NCBI RefSeq assembly: GCF_016775155.1
Contig: NZ_JAEUGD010000003.1
Coordinates: 50,681 to 113,780 of the forward strand
Direction of reading: 5' to 3'
DNA: 63,100 nt
DNA from: Fulvivirga marina
Lineage (GTDB): Bacteria; Bacteroidota; Bacteroidia; Cytophagales; Cyclobacteriaceae
The position numbers were made by a program, and so were the translations under genes. This document shows positions 46,775 through 55,977 of this stretch, piece after piece (position 1 is the stretch's first letter; every line of letters begins with the position of its first letter). The notes under the pieces are model-generated. The model worked only from the letters and a program-made list of their open reading frames with translations, was not told the DNA's origin and searched no databases.

Positions 46775-48862
46775 TTAATAAAATTTATATCGCTGATCTT
46801 CTATTTCAGCATATTCTTTAATAGCCTCGGTAATTCCAAAGCTGGTTCTATTTTTAGCGTTTTGCTGTAGTTGATTCTTGTATGCAGAGTAATCAGCAAC
46901 TTCAGGAGCATTTGTTATGTTCTGCATTTCAATGATCAATACACCATTTTCAGATGCGAAAGGTTCTGTCTTCTGTCCTTTTTCCAATGAGAATGCTCTT
47001 CCTACGGCCTGAGGGTCATAGCCTACATTTGGTAAAGAATTTACATTCAGTTTCAGGTCACTTGAAGAGTATACGTTAGCATCTGAACCATATTCAGAAG
47101 CCATTTGCTCTAATGACCCTGAAAGTCCTTTTAGCTTAGTAATGATTTGCTCTCCTTTTAACTCATTTTTAACGCGTGCAGTAACTTCTGTTTTAACCTC
47201 TTCAAGTGGTTGGTGCCCTTTTTCTGTCTCATCAGTCATTACAGCAACAGCATACTGATCATCTAGTTCGAATACTTCAGAAATATCTCCTTTAGAAGCA
47301 TCTCTGAATAACCACTGAATAATCTGACGAGCCTCACCTAAGACGCCGATTCTTCTATCATTTTTCTTAAGCTTATCAGCAGTCATTACGTTTAGTGTAT
47401 CTTCTTTTGCTAATTGAATGAAAGACTCCAGATTGCTGCTGTTTGAAGAGAAGAGGTCAGCCTTTCTGAAGGCCTCATTTCTTGTTTCGTCTCCAGCAAT
47501 AATGTTTCTTTCTATAGAAGCCACTTTGTAAGCTGTATTTGTTTTGGGCTCATCAACCCTGATAATGTGGTATCCGAATTCAGTTTTTACCAAATTGTTA
47601 ACCAAACCGGCTTCGGTAGCGTTGAATACAGCATTTTCAAACTCTTCAACCATTCTTCCTGTTTGGAACCACCCAAGATCACCACCTCTGGAAGCTGTAG
47701 CGTCAGTTCCATGCTCTCTGGCCATAGCCTCAAAGCTAGCACCACCTTTAATTTCATTTAGTATTCCCTGAGCTTCTTCTCGGGCTTCATCATTATCACC
47801 TTTGATCAAAATGTGACTTGCTTTAGCGTAAGAGATTGTGTCCTGGAAAATTTCAGATATTTTGTATATCACATAACCGTTTGAAGTCAGGTATGGGCCA
47901 CGAATATCTCCCTTGCTTAAGTTTCCTGCATTAGCTTTTAGTTGAGCAGGAAGTGTTCCTATATGATACTTGTTGAAGAATGAAGTAGCATCAGTATTGG
48001 CACCAGCATAAACAGAGTCTCTCTCTGTAGTTGAAAATTCCTTTTTGAGTTCTGCCATCTCTTCTTTCACATAAGATGTATCAGCCTTTGACGGTGTGAT
48101 TGGGAAAGCTACATATTTCAGGCTTCTTGTGTGCTCTACCTTATACTCTTCTTTGTGCTCATTGTAGTAGTCTTTTAGTTGACTTTCTGTTACTGAAACA
48201 GCTGAATCCCCTATAGCATAATATGGCACATATAGGTATTTAACCTCAGCTACATTAGTTTGAGCTCCGTACTCTCTTTGAGCTTCGGCTGAAGTAACAT
48301 AGCCTGTGCTAAGCAATAAGTTTTCATACTTCAATCGCTCTCTGGCTGGTTTTAGATTACTTTTGATCATGAACCAGTAATTTTGATATACAGGAGCCTG
48401 ATTTTCGTAGTTATTCAGGAAGTTAAGGAATAGCTGCCTGTCAAACTCACCAGTTTCAGGGTTGGTGAAGAACCCCTTCACACTTGCGTCCTGGTTTTTA
48501 CCCTGCATCATATCCCATACTTCATCACCAGTTACCTCAACACCTACTTCATCATACTGTTTGTTGAAAGCATACTTAGTTATTAATAGCTCCCATGCTT
48601 GCTGCCTGATAGTTGGTCTTTCACTTTCGGAAGGTTGCCTGTTATACTGAAGCTGGTAAAAGCCTTCGCGCTCCTTCACAAAATTCTGGAATTCCTGCAA
48701 AGAAATATCCTCTCCTGCGATTTCCCCTACCTGATTATCATTGTTAAAAAGTCCTGATCCGCTTCCGAGAAGATCAGCCAGAATGAAGGCGAATATGGCT
48801 ACGGCTACGAAAGCCACCACAACCTTGCCCATCTTATTTCTTAGAGTGTTGATTAATGCCAT
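46775..48862 (-). CDS. PpiD-like peptidylprolyl isomerase/chaperone
   Basis: The 695-residue protein is anchored by one N-terminal helix (about 12-34, VVVAFVAVAIFAFILADLL). A SurA_N-like chaperone region follows (about 40-160), with a parvulin-type rotamase domain near 345-450 (ASHILIKGDNDEAREEAQGI, GGDLGWFQTGRMVEEFE) and a further SurA-like C-terminal region. It assists folding of secreted and outer-membrane proteins in the periplasm. It is the last gene of the coaX-OMP-TPR-lptC-CNNM-ppiD run; 90 bp separate it from the CNNM gene. Confidence 0.92.
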   Translation of the reverse strand: MALINTLRNKMGKVVVAFVAVAIFAFILADLLGSGSGLFNNDNQVGEIAGEDISLQEFQNFVKEREGFYQLQYNRQPSESERPTIRQQAWELLITKYAFNKQYDEVGVEVTGDEVWDMMQGKNQDASVKGFFTNPETGEFDRQLFLNFLNNYENQAPVYQNYWFMIKSNLKPARERLKYENLLLSTGYVTSAEAQREYGAQTNVAEVKYLYVPYYAIGDSAVSVTESQLKDYYNEHKEEYKVEHTRSLKYVAFPITPSKADTSYVKEEMAELKKEFSTTERDSVYAGANTDATSFFNKYHIGTLPAQLKANAGNLSKGDIRGPYLTSNGYVIYKISEIFQDTISYAKASHILIKGDNDEAREEAQGILNEIKGGASFEAMAREHGTDATASRGGDLGWFQTGRMVEEFENAVFNATEAGLVNNLVKTEFGYHIIRVDEPKTNTAYKVASIERNIIAGDETRNEAFRKADLFSSNSSNLESFIQLAKEDTLNVMTADKLKKNDRRIGVLGEARQIIQWLFRDASKGDISEVFELDDQYAVAVMTDETEKGHQPLEEVKTEVTARVKNELKGEQIITKLKGLSGSLEQMASEYGSDANVYSSSDLKLNVNSLPNVGYDPQAVGRAFSLEKGQKTEPFASENGVLIIEMQNITNAPEVADYSAYKNQLQQNAKNRTSFGITEAIKEYAEIEDQRYKFY

Positions 48863-48952
48863 GTCTTATATATACTCAAATTGCTTAGGTTCAAAGAGGC
48901 GCAAATTTAAACAGTATCCGACTAAAAACAAATTACCTGTCAAATTGCCGCT

Positions 48953-50236
48953 TTATTTATTTTCTTTAGTGTTGTTTTTTAGCGTAAGTTTTACAATGTC
49001 AATGCGAATATCGTGCGTTGATTGGATGGTAAACGAGAAAGGAGGTAACGAAACAGTGTCTCCCGGCTCAGGTAAATCTTCTGTTATCGACAGAATGAGC
49101 CCTCCCAATGTTTCATAATCTCCGGTGGGTAGGTCCCATTCATATTTATCGTTTAGATAATCTATTTCATGTCGGGCACTGAGAAGGTAATTGTTATCGT
49201 CCAGCTTTTGTTCCACCCAGTCTTCCACATCATGCTCATCCTGAATTTCACCAAATATTTCTTCTATAATGTCTTCAATACTTACAATACCTGATGTTCC
49301 TCCATATTCATCCACAACTAGTGCCAGGCTTTTTCTTTCACTGATGAACTGTATCATGAGTTCATTGGCAAGCATAGTTTCTGGTACAATTATTATTGGT
49401 GTAAGAATATCGGAGATTTTTTTTGGTTTTTTAAAGAGTTCCAGTGAATGGCAATAGCCAATTACATCATCTATTGACTCTTTGTATACAATAATTTTTG
49501 AATGACCACTTTCAATAAAAGCTTGTTTCAGGTCTTCTATTTTATCCTCAATATCAACGGCTACTATCTCAGTCCGAGGAATCATGCATTCCCGGATTCG
49601 AATGGTTTTAAATTCAAGTGCATTGTTAAATATTTTGGTATCAACTTCCACATTGGTCTCTTCATCAGACATCAAAGTGTTTTTGATATAATTGTTTAGG
49701 TCTGTTAGACCAAAGGCCGGTCGGTCTTCAGAGTATTGGTAGCCTATAACTTTAGTGATGATTAGTTTAGACGCAGATACTACTGCCCACACCAATGGTC
49801 CCATTATTTTATAGATCAAAAACATGGGGATTGCTAAAATAGAAAGCATCCAGTTAGGGTTGATAAGGAAGATGCTTTTTGGTAAAAACTCAGCGGTCAA
49901 CAGCACTACTAGTGTGGAAAGAATAGTTTGAATGATCAATACCGAAACTTCATTATAAAGAGCTATCGGTAAAGACTCTCTAATCATTGGGTCTAAAAGC
50001 TTGGCCATAAATACACCATAGATCACCAATGCAATGGTGTTGCCAATCAGGGTAGTAGCTATAAACCTCGAGGGGTTATTGATGAAGGAGGCCAAAATAT
50101 TGCCTGTACGATACCCTTTTTTCTTTTGTAGCTCTATGTGTAGCCGATCAGCGGAAACAAAGGCGATCTCAATTCCGGAAAAGAATGCCGAAAAAAGCAA
50201 AGTAAGCAAAATCGTAGGAAGTAGAGTCGGATCCAT
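48953..50236 (-). CDS. CNNM/CorC-family (hemolysin-type) membrane protein, GldE-like
   Basis: I use the ATG at 50236. The product of 427 residues has a DUF21 membrane domain of four helices (about 1-170), two CBS domains (from RECMIPRTEIVAVDIED to SIEDIIEEIFGEI) and a C-terminal CorC/HlyC domain. Family members transport Mg2+ or Na+; the closely related GldE of gliding bacteria interacts with GldD. Its ATG shares its A with the stop of the small membrane protein upstream (TGATG arrangement), giving tight coupling. Confidence 0.9.
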   Translation of the reverse strand: MDPTLLPTILLTLLFSAFFSGIEIAFVSADRLHIELQKKKGYRTGNILASFINNPSRFIATTLIGNTIALVIYGVFMAKLLDPMIRESLPIALYNEVSVLIIQTILSTLVVLLTAEFLPKSIFLINPNWMLSILAIPMFLIYKIMGPLVWAVVSASKLIITKVIGYQYSEDRPAFGLTDLNNYIKNTLMSDEETNVEVDTKIFNNALEFKTIRIRECMIPRTEIVAVDIEDKIEDLKQAFIESGHSKIIVYKESIDDVIGYCHSLELFKKPKKISDILTPIIIVPETMLANELMIQFISERKSLALVVDEYGGTSGIVSIEDIIEEIFGEIQDEHDVEDWVEQKLDDNNYLLSARHEIDYLNDKYEWDLPTGDYETLGGLILSITEDLPEPGDTVSLPPFSFTIQSTHDIRIDIVKLTLKNNTKENK

Positions 50237-50409
50237 CAATTGGAAGGTTTTTCTTTATCCTTCATTATTTTATATAAAAATAGGAGACTTATGCATAACA
50301 TAAAAATCCAATATGAATAAGCCAGGCCTACAGTCATTAGCTGATGAATGCCAATGACAAATAATCCTATGCAAGCCGAAAAAATTAGTGTTGGAATTAA
50401 TTTACTCAT
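50236..50409 (-). CDS. Small two-helix membrane protein (57 aa)
   Basis: The start is the ATG at 50409 (MSKLIPTLIF); six upstream codons overlap lptC. The 57-residue product has two transmembrane helices (about 4-22 and 27-46) and a Lys-rich tail. It overlaps lptC by 8 bp and the CNNM gene by 1 bp. The position is conserved in this gene cluster in related bacteria, from memory; function unknown. Confidence 0.7.
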   Translation of the reverse strand: MSKLIPTLIFSACIGLFVIGIHQLMTVGLAYSYWIFMLCISLLFLYKIMKDKEKPSN

Positions 50410-50932
50410 CTTCAAGATAAAAGACACCTTCAGGTTTGGTTATTTCGTAGGAAGAGAAGTCCTGTTTAGCTACAAGACCATGGCCATACAAAACCTGATC
50501 GGGCAAAGTGATTGTGACAAATTCATCCGTGTACATTTGCTCTTTGTCTGGCTTCCAGAATAGCTCTTCTGTTTTTAGTTCCTGATTGTTTTCAATACTT
50601 TTGATTATTACATTTCCACGTCCGCGGTATTTATCCTCTTCTTTAAAATAGTATGCTTCATTGGCCTTAAGTGTTGAGGTTTTTTTACCGGTCTCATCAT
50701 AAAATTCCATATAAAGACCCTCGGGGAACTCCATATCTCCACTGGCATACTCCCATAGTTTTTTGGTTTCCAGCTTTACCTTAACCGTTGCAGATTCGCT
50801 ATAATAAAGGTCTAAGTTTTCGGCTTCCTGAAGGGGACCAGTATATGGCTCAGACACAGCAGACTTGTCCTCCGAATTATCGCAGGAGATAAAAAGAAGT
50901 AACGGTAGAAATAGTAGATACAGTTTTGTCAT
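50402..50932 (-). CDS. lptC: LPS export periplasmic protein LptC, lipoprotein form
   Basis: The 176-residue protein has a lipoprotein signal (LLLFISC, Cys17) and an LptC/OstA-like beta fold in the rest: MEFPEGLYMEFYDETGK, TLKANEAYYFKEEDKY, GNVIIKS, TEELFWKPDKEQMYTDEFV, and GLVAKQDFSSYEI. LptC passes lipopolysaccharide from LptB2FG to LptA. A lipid anchor instead of a transmembrane helix is usual in Bacteroidota. Co-transcribed with the small membrane protein and CNNM gene. Confidence 0.88.
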   Translation of the reverse strand: MTKLYLLFLPLLLFISCDNSEDKSAVSEPYTGPLQEAENLDLYYSESATVKVKLETKKLWEYASGDMEFPEGLYMEFYDETGKKTSTLKANEAYYFKEEDKYRGRGNVIIKSIENNQELKTEELFWKPDKEQMYTDEFVTITLPDQVLYGHGLVAKQDFSSYEITKPEGVFYLEDE

Positions 50933-50937
50933 TAACC

Positions 50938-50967
50938 AAAAAAGGCCACAGGGATTACCCTATGGCC
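50938..50967 (-). terminator. Terminator between TPR gene and lptC
   Basis: On the minus strand GGCCATAGGG, loop TAAT, CCCTGTGGCC (one mismatch) are followed by TTTTTT. It lies between the TPR protein stop and the lptC start, so lptC expression may depend on read-through or an internal promoter. Confidence 0.75.
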
Positions 50968-50989
50968 CTTGTTTATTTAATAGTACTTC

Positions 50990-52291
50990 TTAGTCTCGGC
51001 TTCTGATTGTAGTCGTTTCATTGATCCAACAATCTACAGTTATTTGATTACCTTTTGTATAATTATAGGTAAATATTTCTTCAGTTGAAGGGAACTGTTC
51101 TTTTGCAGACTGCATTGCTCTAGTATTTCCAGCTTTTTGGAACATATCATAAGCTATTAAGAAAACAGCTCTGTCTTTTACAATATCCTTTTCACCTTTG
51201 CAAGTATTGAAGCTGTTGAAGTACAGGTTACCGATCGCGGTGTATGCATCCTTACTAGTAGGGTCTACTGAAAGGGCTTTTCTATACATTGCACGGGCAC
51301 CAGCTCCACCTTTTACAGCTCCCATTTGAATATACATCTCAGCTTTTTGACTTGGGTCTTCAGTTAATCCTAAGGCCATTTCAAAGTAGCTAACAGCTTT
51401 TTGGTTATCACCACTGGCTTTGAATTTAAGACCAAGGTTTTTAGCAAGTCCATAGCTAGGTTCTTTTTCCTGAATCACTCTTCCTGCTTCTAACCAAAGA
51501 GGGTCGTCAGTACATTTGCCATTAAGCATGAAAGCAAAGATCTTTTTGGCTAATTTAAGGTCATCAGGACTTTCTTTGAATTTTGGAGCAAGGTTTTCTC
51601 TTACAAAATCGCAATCTACGTCGATTACACTTACCAATAACCCATCAATTTTACCTCTGTAGTCTGTAAGTTTATCTACGTATTTTCCTCCCTTTTGGAT
51701 TTGGTTGTCAACAGTCTCCATGATTTTGTCATACCTGTTTAGAATCTCAATATCGGACAAGTTATCAAGATACTTTTTGTTGTAAACCACAACGCTCATA
51801 TAGGGTACGTGCATGTAGTAATCCACGTTTTCACCACCCAATTCATAAGCTTGATCGAAAAGCTCAAGCACATTTGCCAATTCGCCTTTCTTTTTTACAT
51901 TATAGCGATAAGCAGAATAAGCCTTTCTGGCCATAACATCTGCCTTTTCATTACAATGCTGCATTCTCATGTCATAGATCAACATAAGAGAGTCAATATA
52001 GATATCTTTTTGAGCCTGATCTTTAGTTTCATCAATCAAGCCCTTATATATCTTTTCTCCGTTGATGTAGATAGAGGTGTTTAAGTTAGGAGCGTTTTTT
52101 AGTAACCATTGGTGAGGTGCCTTTGCCGCTTTAAAGTTATCGTTTCTTAATGCATCTGTATATAGTACATTTTTTTCCTCGGCCTTAGCCCTGTCTTCGG
52201 GCCAGTTCCAACCTTCGCATTGCGCCTGAGCGAAGTAAGGTAGTATAATTGCCGCTAACAATAAGATGCGCTTCATCATTTTACTTTTCAT
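50990..52291 (-). CDS. Secreted tetratricopeptide-repeat protein
   Basis: The 433-residue protein has a signal peptide (MKRILLLAAIILPYFAQAQ; the Met at residue 5 or 6 is likely the start) and an all-helical mature part. Clear TPRs lie near 285-370 (GLAKNLGLKFKASGDNQKAV, ALGLTEDPSQKAEMYIQMG, ALSVDPTSKDAYTAIGNLYF). TPRs mediate protein contact. It is the second or third gene of the coaX cluster, downstream of the OMP by 15 bp, so a joint role in envelope assembly is likely by context. Confidence 0.85.
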   Translation of the reverse strand: MKSKMMKRILLLAAIILPYFAQAQCEGWNWPEDRAKAEEKNVLYTDALRNDNFKAAKAPHQWLLKNAPNLNTSIYINGEKIYKGLIDETKDQAQKDIYIDSLMLIYDMRMQHCNEKADVMARKAYSAYRYNVKKKGELANVLELFDQAYELGGENVDYYMHVPYMSVVVYNKKYLDNLSDIEILNRYDKIMETVDNQIQKGGKYVDKLTDYRGKIDGLLVSVIDVDCDFVRENLAPKFKESPDDLKLAKKIFAFMLNGKCTDDPLWLEAGRVIQEKEPSYGLAKNLGLKFKASGDNQKAVSYFEMALGLTEDPSQKAEMYIQMGAVKGGAGARAMYRKALSVDPTSKDAYTAIGNLYFNSFNTCKGEKDIVKDRAVFLIAYDMFQKAGNTRAMQSAKEQFPSTEEIFTYNYTKGNQITVDCWINETTTIRSRD

Positions 52292-52306
52292 AACTTATTT
52301 AATTAC

Positions 52307-53575
52307 TTAATCATATTTTCTTTTAATAAACCACTGGTCGTTGAAGTTGAAACCCAGGTAAACCTTAAAGTAATCTTCACTGATTAGGTTATCCTGTACA
52401 TCTCCTCGTTGCCCGTATTTAAAAGCCATATCAAGACTAGAGAATCGACCAACTGGTAAAGACCAGCCAAAATTGATGCCAAAGTCTTTAACTTGGTTGC
52501 CGTTAATAGTATATGGAGTCTCTTCATAATCAAGTCCGAGTCGATAAGTCACTCTTTTTAGATATGAAGTTACTGAGCCATAGTCGGGAGTGAATTCCCC
52601 TCCTAAGGTTATTTTTAGTGAGTTTTGAAGGTTGTCGCTATTATCGCCCGAGAAGTCTTTATAGTCAGACCACTGCTGTATTTTAACGTCAACCCCTGCC
52701 AGCCATTTAAATCCGTTACTGAAAGATATTCCAGCCCCAATGGCCTGTGGTATAGTTATATTTCCACGGATGGTATCATTTTTAGCATTTAAGATAGGTC
52801 TGTCTACTTGCTCGAGTCCAAAGCTCTGTGAGCTTTTTGCTTTTACATCCGCATTAAAGTCGTATGTTAAACCTGCTTTAAATTTTATTTTATTGCTGAA
52901 GATGGAGTCCTGATTGAATGCCAACCCTGCTGAGAACAAAAAATCAGAAACAGAGAATAATTCTTTGTCTACCGCTGAGTATGCTGCAAGGTTTTCATCT
53001 AACAATATATCGGAATATTTTGTCTCTATAGAGCTGAAGAGGTAAGTGGCTCTGAGACCAACAAAAAAGTTTTTGTTTATAGCTACACCGTTAGACCAGT
53101 AGAATTGATTGAGTCCACCAGATCCTTCTTCTGTAAATTGGACTTCTGTGTTAGTACCTGGAACCACATCAGTATAGCTGAATTCGTAATCGACATTGCT
53201 GTATGGCATAAGGCCCAGTGATGTAGTCCATATTCCTGGCTTCACAGGGAATGCCATAGCCAGAAAGTTTAAATTTCCTCCTGAGTTGGTTTCAGAGGTT
53301 GTGCTGTTTTCAATGGTTCTTCTTTCTCCAATAAAGCCCGCTGTAAAAATAGTTAGTGAATTATAGGGAAGAAGAGCAGGGTTGATATTGTTCAGGTGCC
53401 AGTAACTTCCATTGCTTATGCCTAGCCCCCCCATTCCCTGATTATGCACAAGGCTCATATCATATATATCTCCCAGCCCTCTTGAGGTAAATGGTGATTT
53501 GGCTGCCTGCCCCCACACATTGACAGTTATAACGGTCAATGCTACTCCTAACAAAACACTTTTAATTTTATGCAT
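52307..53575 (-). CDS. Outer-membrane beta-barrel protein (OmpP1/FadL-like)
   Basis: The 422-residue protein has a signal peptide (VLLGVALTVITVNVWGQ). The mature part begins with SPFTSRGLGDIYDMSLVHNQGMGGLGIS and HLNNINPALLP (core GMGGLGIS, NNINPALL), typical of OmpP1/FadL/TodX barrels in Bacteroidota, and continues as repeated amphipathic strands. Long-chain lipid uptake is the classic family role but the cluster suggests a structural or export task. It overlaps coaX by 8 bp. Confidence 0.8.
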   Translation of the reverse strand: MHKIKSVLLGVALTVITVNVWGQAAKSPFTSRGLGDIYDMSLVHNQGMGGLGISNGSYWHLNNINPALLPYNSLTIFTAGFIGERRTIENSTTSETNSGGNLNFLAMAFPVKPGIWTTSLGLMPYSNVDYEFSYTDVVPGTNTEVQFTEEGSGGLNQFYWSNGVAINKNFFVGLRATYLFSSIETKYSDILLDENLAAYSAVDKELFSVSDFLFSAGLAFNQDSIFSNKIKFKAGLTYDFNADVKAKSSQSFGLEQVDRPILNAKNDTIRGNITIPQAIGAGISFSNGFKWLAGVDVKIQQWSDYKDFSGDNSDNLQNSLKITLGGEFTPDYGSVTSYLKRVTYRLGLDYEETPYTINGNQVKDFGINFGWSLPVGRFSSLDMAFKYGQRGDVQDNLISEDYFKVYLGFNFNDQWFIKRKYD

Positions 53576-54278
53576 TATAAAGTAAAATCCTGTTTAAGCC
53601 CCTGAGAACCAATTCCGGGGCTACAAATATGCTAGCTTTCAGTTTGTTTTCAAAAAATTCGGCGTCTCCACCGCAGATAATAATCTGCAAATGTCCGAAT
53701 TTGTCACTATACATCCGAATAATTTCTCGTATTTCAGCAATAGCGCCATTAATTACACCACTTTGTATAGACTCTTTAGTCGATTGTCCAACAAGGGGCA
53801 CGTCTTTTTCAAACTCTATCAACGGCAGATTGGCGGTAAAATTATGCAAGGCTTTAAATCGCAATGAGATTCCTGGAGAAATACACCCTCCATGGTAGGT
53901 AGCTTGACGGTCAATGAAGTCATAAGTGAAGCAAGTTCCTGCATCTATAACCAGGCAGTTAGATTCGGGGAAAGCTCCTTGCGCACCAGCTACGGCGGCA
54001 ATTCTGTCCAGTCCTAAAGTTTGTGGCGTTTTGTAACCAATTTTAAAAGGTAAAGGAAGGTCTGGCCTTAGTATGGTAGTAGGTATACCATTCAGTTTTT
54101 GCTGTATATCTTCAATGCTTTTACTGACGGAGCTAACAATAACATGTTCGGGGTGAAAATCAGCAATTACTTTATCAATCTCGGAGAGTTCCATGACTTT
54201 AATGACTTCGATCAGTTCATCTCCTTTAAATAATCCTGCTTTGGTAAACGTATTACCAAAATCGAGTGCTAAGTTCAT
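53568..54278 (-). CDS. coaX: Type III pantothenate kinase
   Basis: The 236-residue enzyme phosphorylates pantothenate, the first step of coenzyme A synthesis. Signs are the phosphate loop DFGNTFTKAGLF, LGLDRIAAVAGA, VIDAGTCFTYDFID and GGCISPGISLRFKAL. Cytosolic. It is the first gene of the envelope cluster and overlaps the OMP gene by 8 bp, an odd but common pairing in this phylum. It is divergent from anmK. Confidence 0.95.
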   Translation of the reverse strand: MNLALDFGNTFTKAGLFKGDELIEVIKVMELSEIDKVIADFHPEHVIVSSVSKSIEDIQQKLNGIPTTILRPDLPLPFKIGYKTPQTLGLDRIAAVAGAQGAFPESNCLVIDAGTCFTYDFIDRQATYHGGCISPGISLRFKALHNFTANLPLIEFEKDVPLVGQSTKESIQSGVINGAIAEIREIIRMYSDKFGHLQIIICGGDAEFFENKLKASIFVAPELVLRGLNRILLYNA

Positions 54279-54358
54279 TTTTAATTTCGAAAGTGATAAA
54301 ATTCTTAAGAGATTAGCTGCTTTCTAAAAAGTGGTGAATAAGGTTGAGTACCAAAAAT

Positions 54359-55444
54359 ATGAAAAATAAGGAGAAGTATAAAGTGATCGGCCTAATGTCG
54401 GGAACGTCATTAGACGGTTTGGATATGGCTTATTGTGAGTTTGAACTTCAGGCTGGTGTATGGCATTATAAAATTAAAGCAGCGGAAACCCGCGGTTACC
54501 CTGAAGAGCTGTACAATGGTTTGCAGGCGGGTGTTAAGCTTTCAGGCTATGAATTGACGAGACTGGATGTACATTTGGGGCGATGGTTTGGAGAAGCCGT
54601 AGCATCATTTATTGATAATCATAGGCTTGCCGTTGACTTTGTTGCTTCTCATGGACATACGATTTTTCATCAGCCAGAACTTGGGATAACCAAACAGATT
54701 GGTAATGGTAATATTATAGCCGCAATAAGTCAGTTGCCAGTAGTGTCTGATTTTCGTACACTTGACGTTGCGCTTGGAGGACAAGGTGCGCCGCTGGTAC
54801 CTATAGGGGATGCCTTGCTTTTTCATGAGTATGACTTCTGTTTGAATCTTGGGGGAATAGCCAACATCTCGTTTGATAACCAAGGAAAGCGTCTGGCCTA
54901 TGATATATGCCCTTGTAACATGGTTTTGAATTACGTTGCCAGCAAAGAAGGATGTAGCTATGACGAAGGGGGAGCAATAGCCAGGGAAGGTACTGTTATT
55001 CCTGAGTTGCTTACCGTGTTAAATAATTTGGACTTTTATAATCAACCTTATCCAAAGTCATTAGGTTATGAATGGGTGAAAGATAATGTGATAAGCAAGA
55101 TCAGTAATTATGACATATCTTCTTTTGACTTGATGAGGACATTGGTTGAACACATAACAAATCAAATAAGTCGAGCCATAACGGGGGCAGGGAAAAGTCA
55201 AAGGTTATTGGTTACCGGAGGTGGTGCCTTTAATAAGTTTCTAATACAGCGGATTGAACAGAGTTTAAAGAGTGAGGCTGAAGTTTGTGTGCCTGATGAT
55301 ACTACCGTAAATTATAAAGAGGCTTTGATCTTTGGTTTTTTGGGAGTGTTGAGATCATGTGGAGAAGTGAATACTTTAAGTAGTGTTACAGGGGCTTCAA
55401 GGGACAGTTGCACCGGAGGTATTGTAAATCCCTTTCTTCATTAG
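54359..55444 (+). CDS. anmK: Anhydro-N-acetylmuramic acid kinase
   Basis: The ATG at 54359 is chosen over an in-frame TTG five codons upstream. The 361-residue enzyme phosphorylates and hydrates anhydro-MurNAc released by lytic transglycosylases, so it recycles cell-wall sugar. Motifs: IGLMSGTSLDGLDMAYC, ASHGHTIFHQP, DFRTLDVALGGQGAPLVPIGD, NLGGIANIS and VTGGGAFN. It is divergent from coaX with about 80 bp between starts. Confidence 0.95.
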   Translation: MKNKEKYKVIGLMSGTSLDGLDMAYCEFELQAGVWHYKIKAAETRGYPEELYNGLQAGVKLSGYELTRLDVHLGRWFGEAVASFIDNHRLAVDFVASHGHTIFHQPELGITKQIGNGNIIAAISQLPVVSDFRTLDVALGGQGAPLVPIGDALLFHEYDFCLNLGGIANISFDNQGKRLAYDICPCNMVLNYVASKEGCSYDEGGAIAREGTVIPELLTVLNNLDFYNQPYPKSLGYEWVKDNVISKISNYDISSFDLMRTLVEHITNQISRAITGAGKSQRLLVTGGGAFNKFLIQRIEQSLKSEAEVCVPDDTTVNYKEALIFGFLGVLRSCGEVNTLSSVTGASRDSCTGGIVNPFLH

Positions 55445-55977
55445 TACATTATGTAGTAATATAGTGTAAATTAATACTTTGCCAAATGGATTTAAAGAAC
55501 AACTCGCCGGAAGCTCCTTTATGGCGCAATAAAATCAAAAGAAGATCTTCAGGCTGACCCGGTCTACTGATGAGCGGCTGTTGGGTGGTGACTTTATTAC
55601 CAACCTGATTCGAACAGGCTATTGCCTGAAAATTCATTATAAGGGGGAGCTTTATGGCATATCTCTGAAGTGTTGAAAAAGCCAAACCTACCAAATTAAG
55701 GAGATTTCCCTACTGGTTTTGAGCATAGTTATTTGGTTTGGCTTCCATCAGAAGCAGCTATGTTTTCTGAAAAGTAAAACCTGGAAATACAGTTTAATTT
55801 CAGACTTATTATGAGACAATTAGAATAACCGTTCGTAAATTTTAACTTCTTATTAACCGTCGGAGATATTAGAAATTGATTGATATTCTATACCTTTGAG
55901 CGCGGAGAAGAGGTTGAGAGTGATAAAATTACCGCAATAAACCTTATTGGAATTAGTTTTTATATAAAATAAAAGTC
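55445..55977. other. Non-coding stretch with an unrecognised gene fragment
   Basis: 533 bp without a supported gene. On the plus strand around 55543-55677 a 44-codon piece reads protein-like (ERLLGGDFITNLIRTGYCLK, then HYKGELYGISLKC-stop), but there is no start and I cannot identify it; it may be a decayed gene. TACCTTTG at 55891-55898 matches a -7 box for the NhaD gene, without a good -33 box. Confidence 0.45.
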
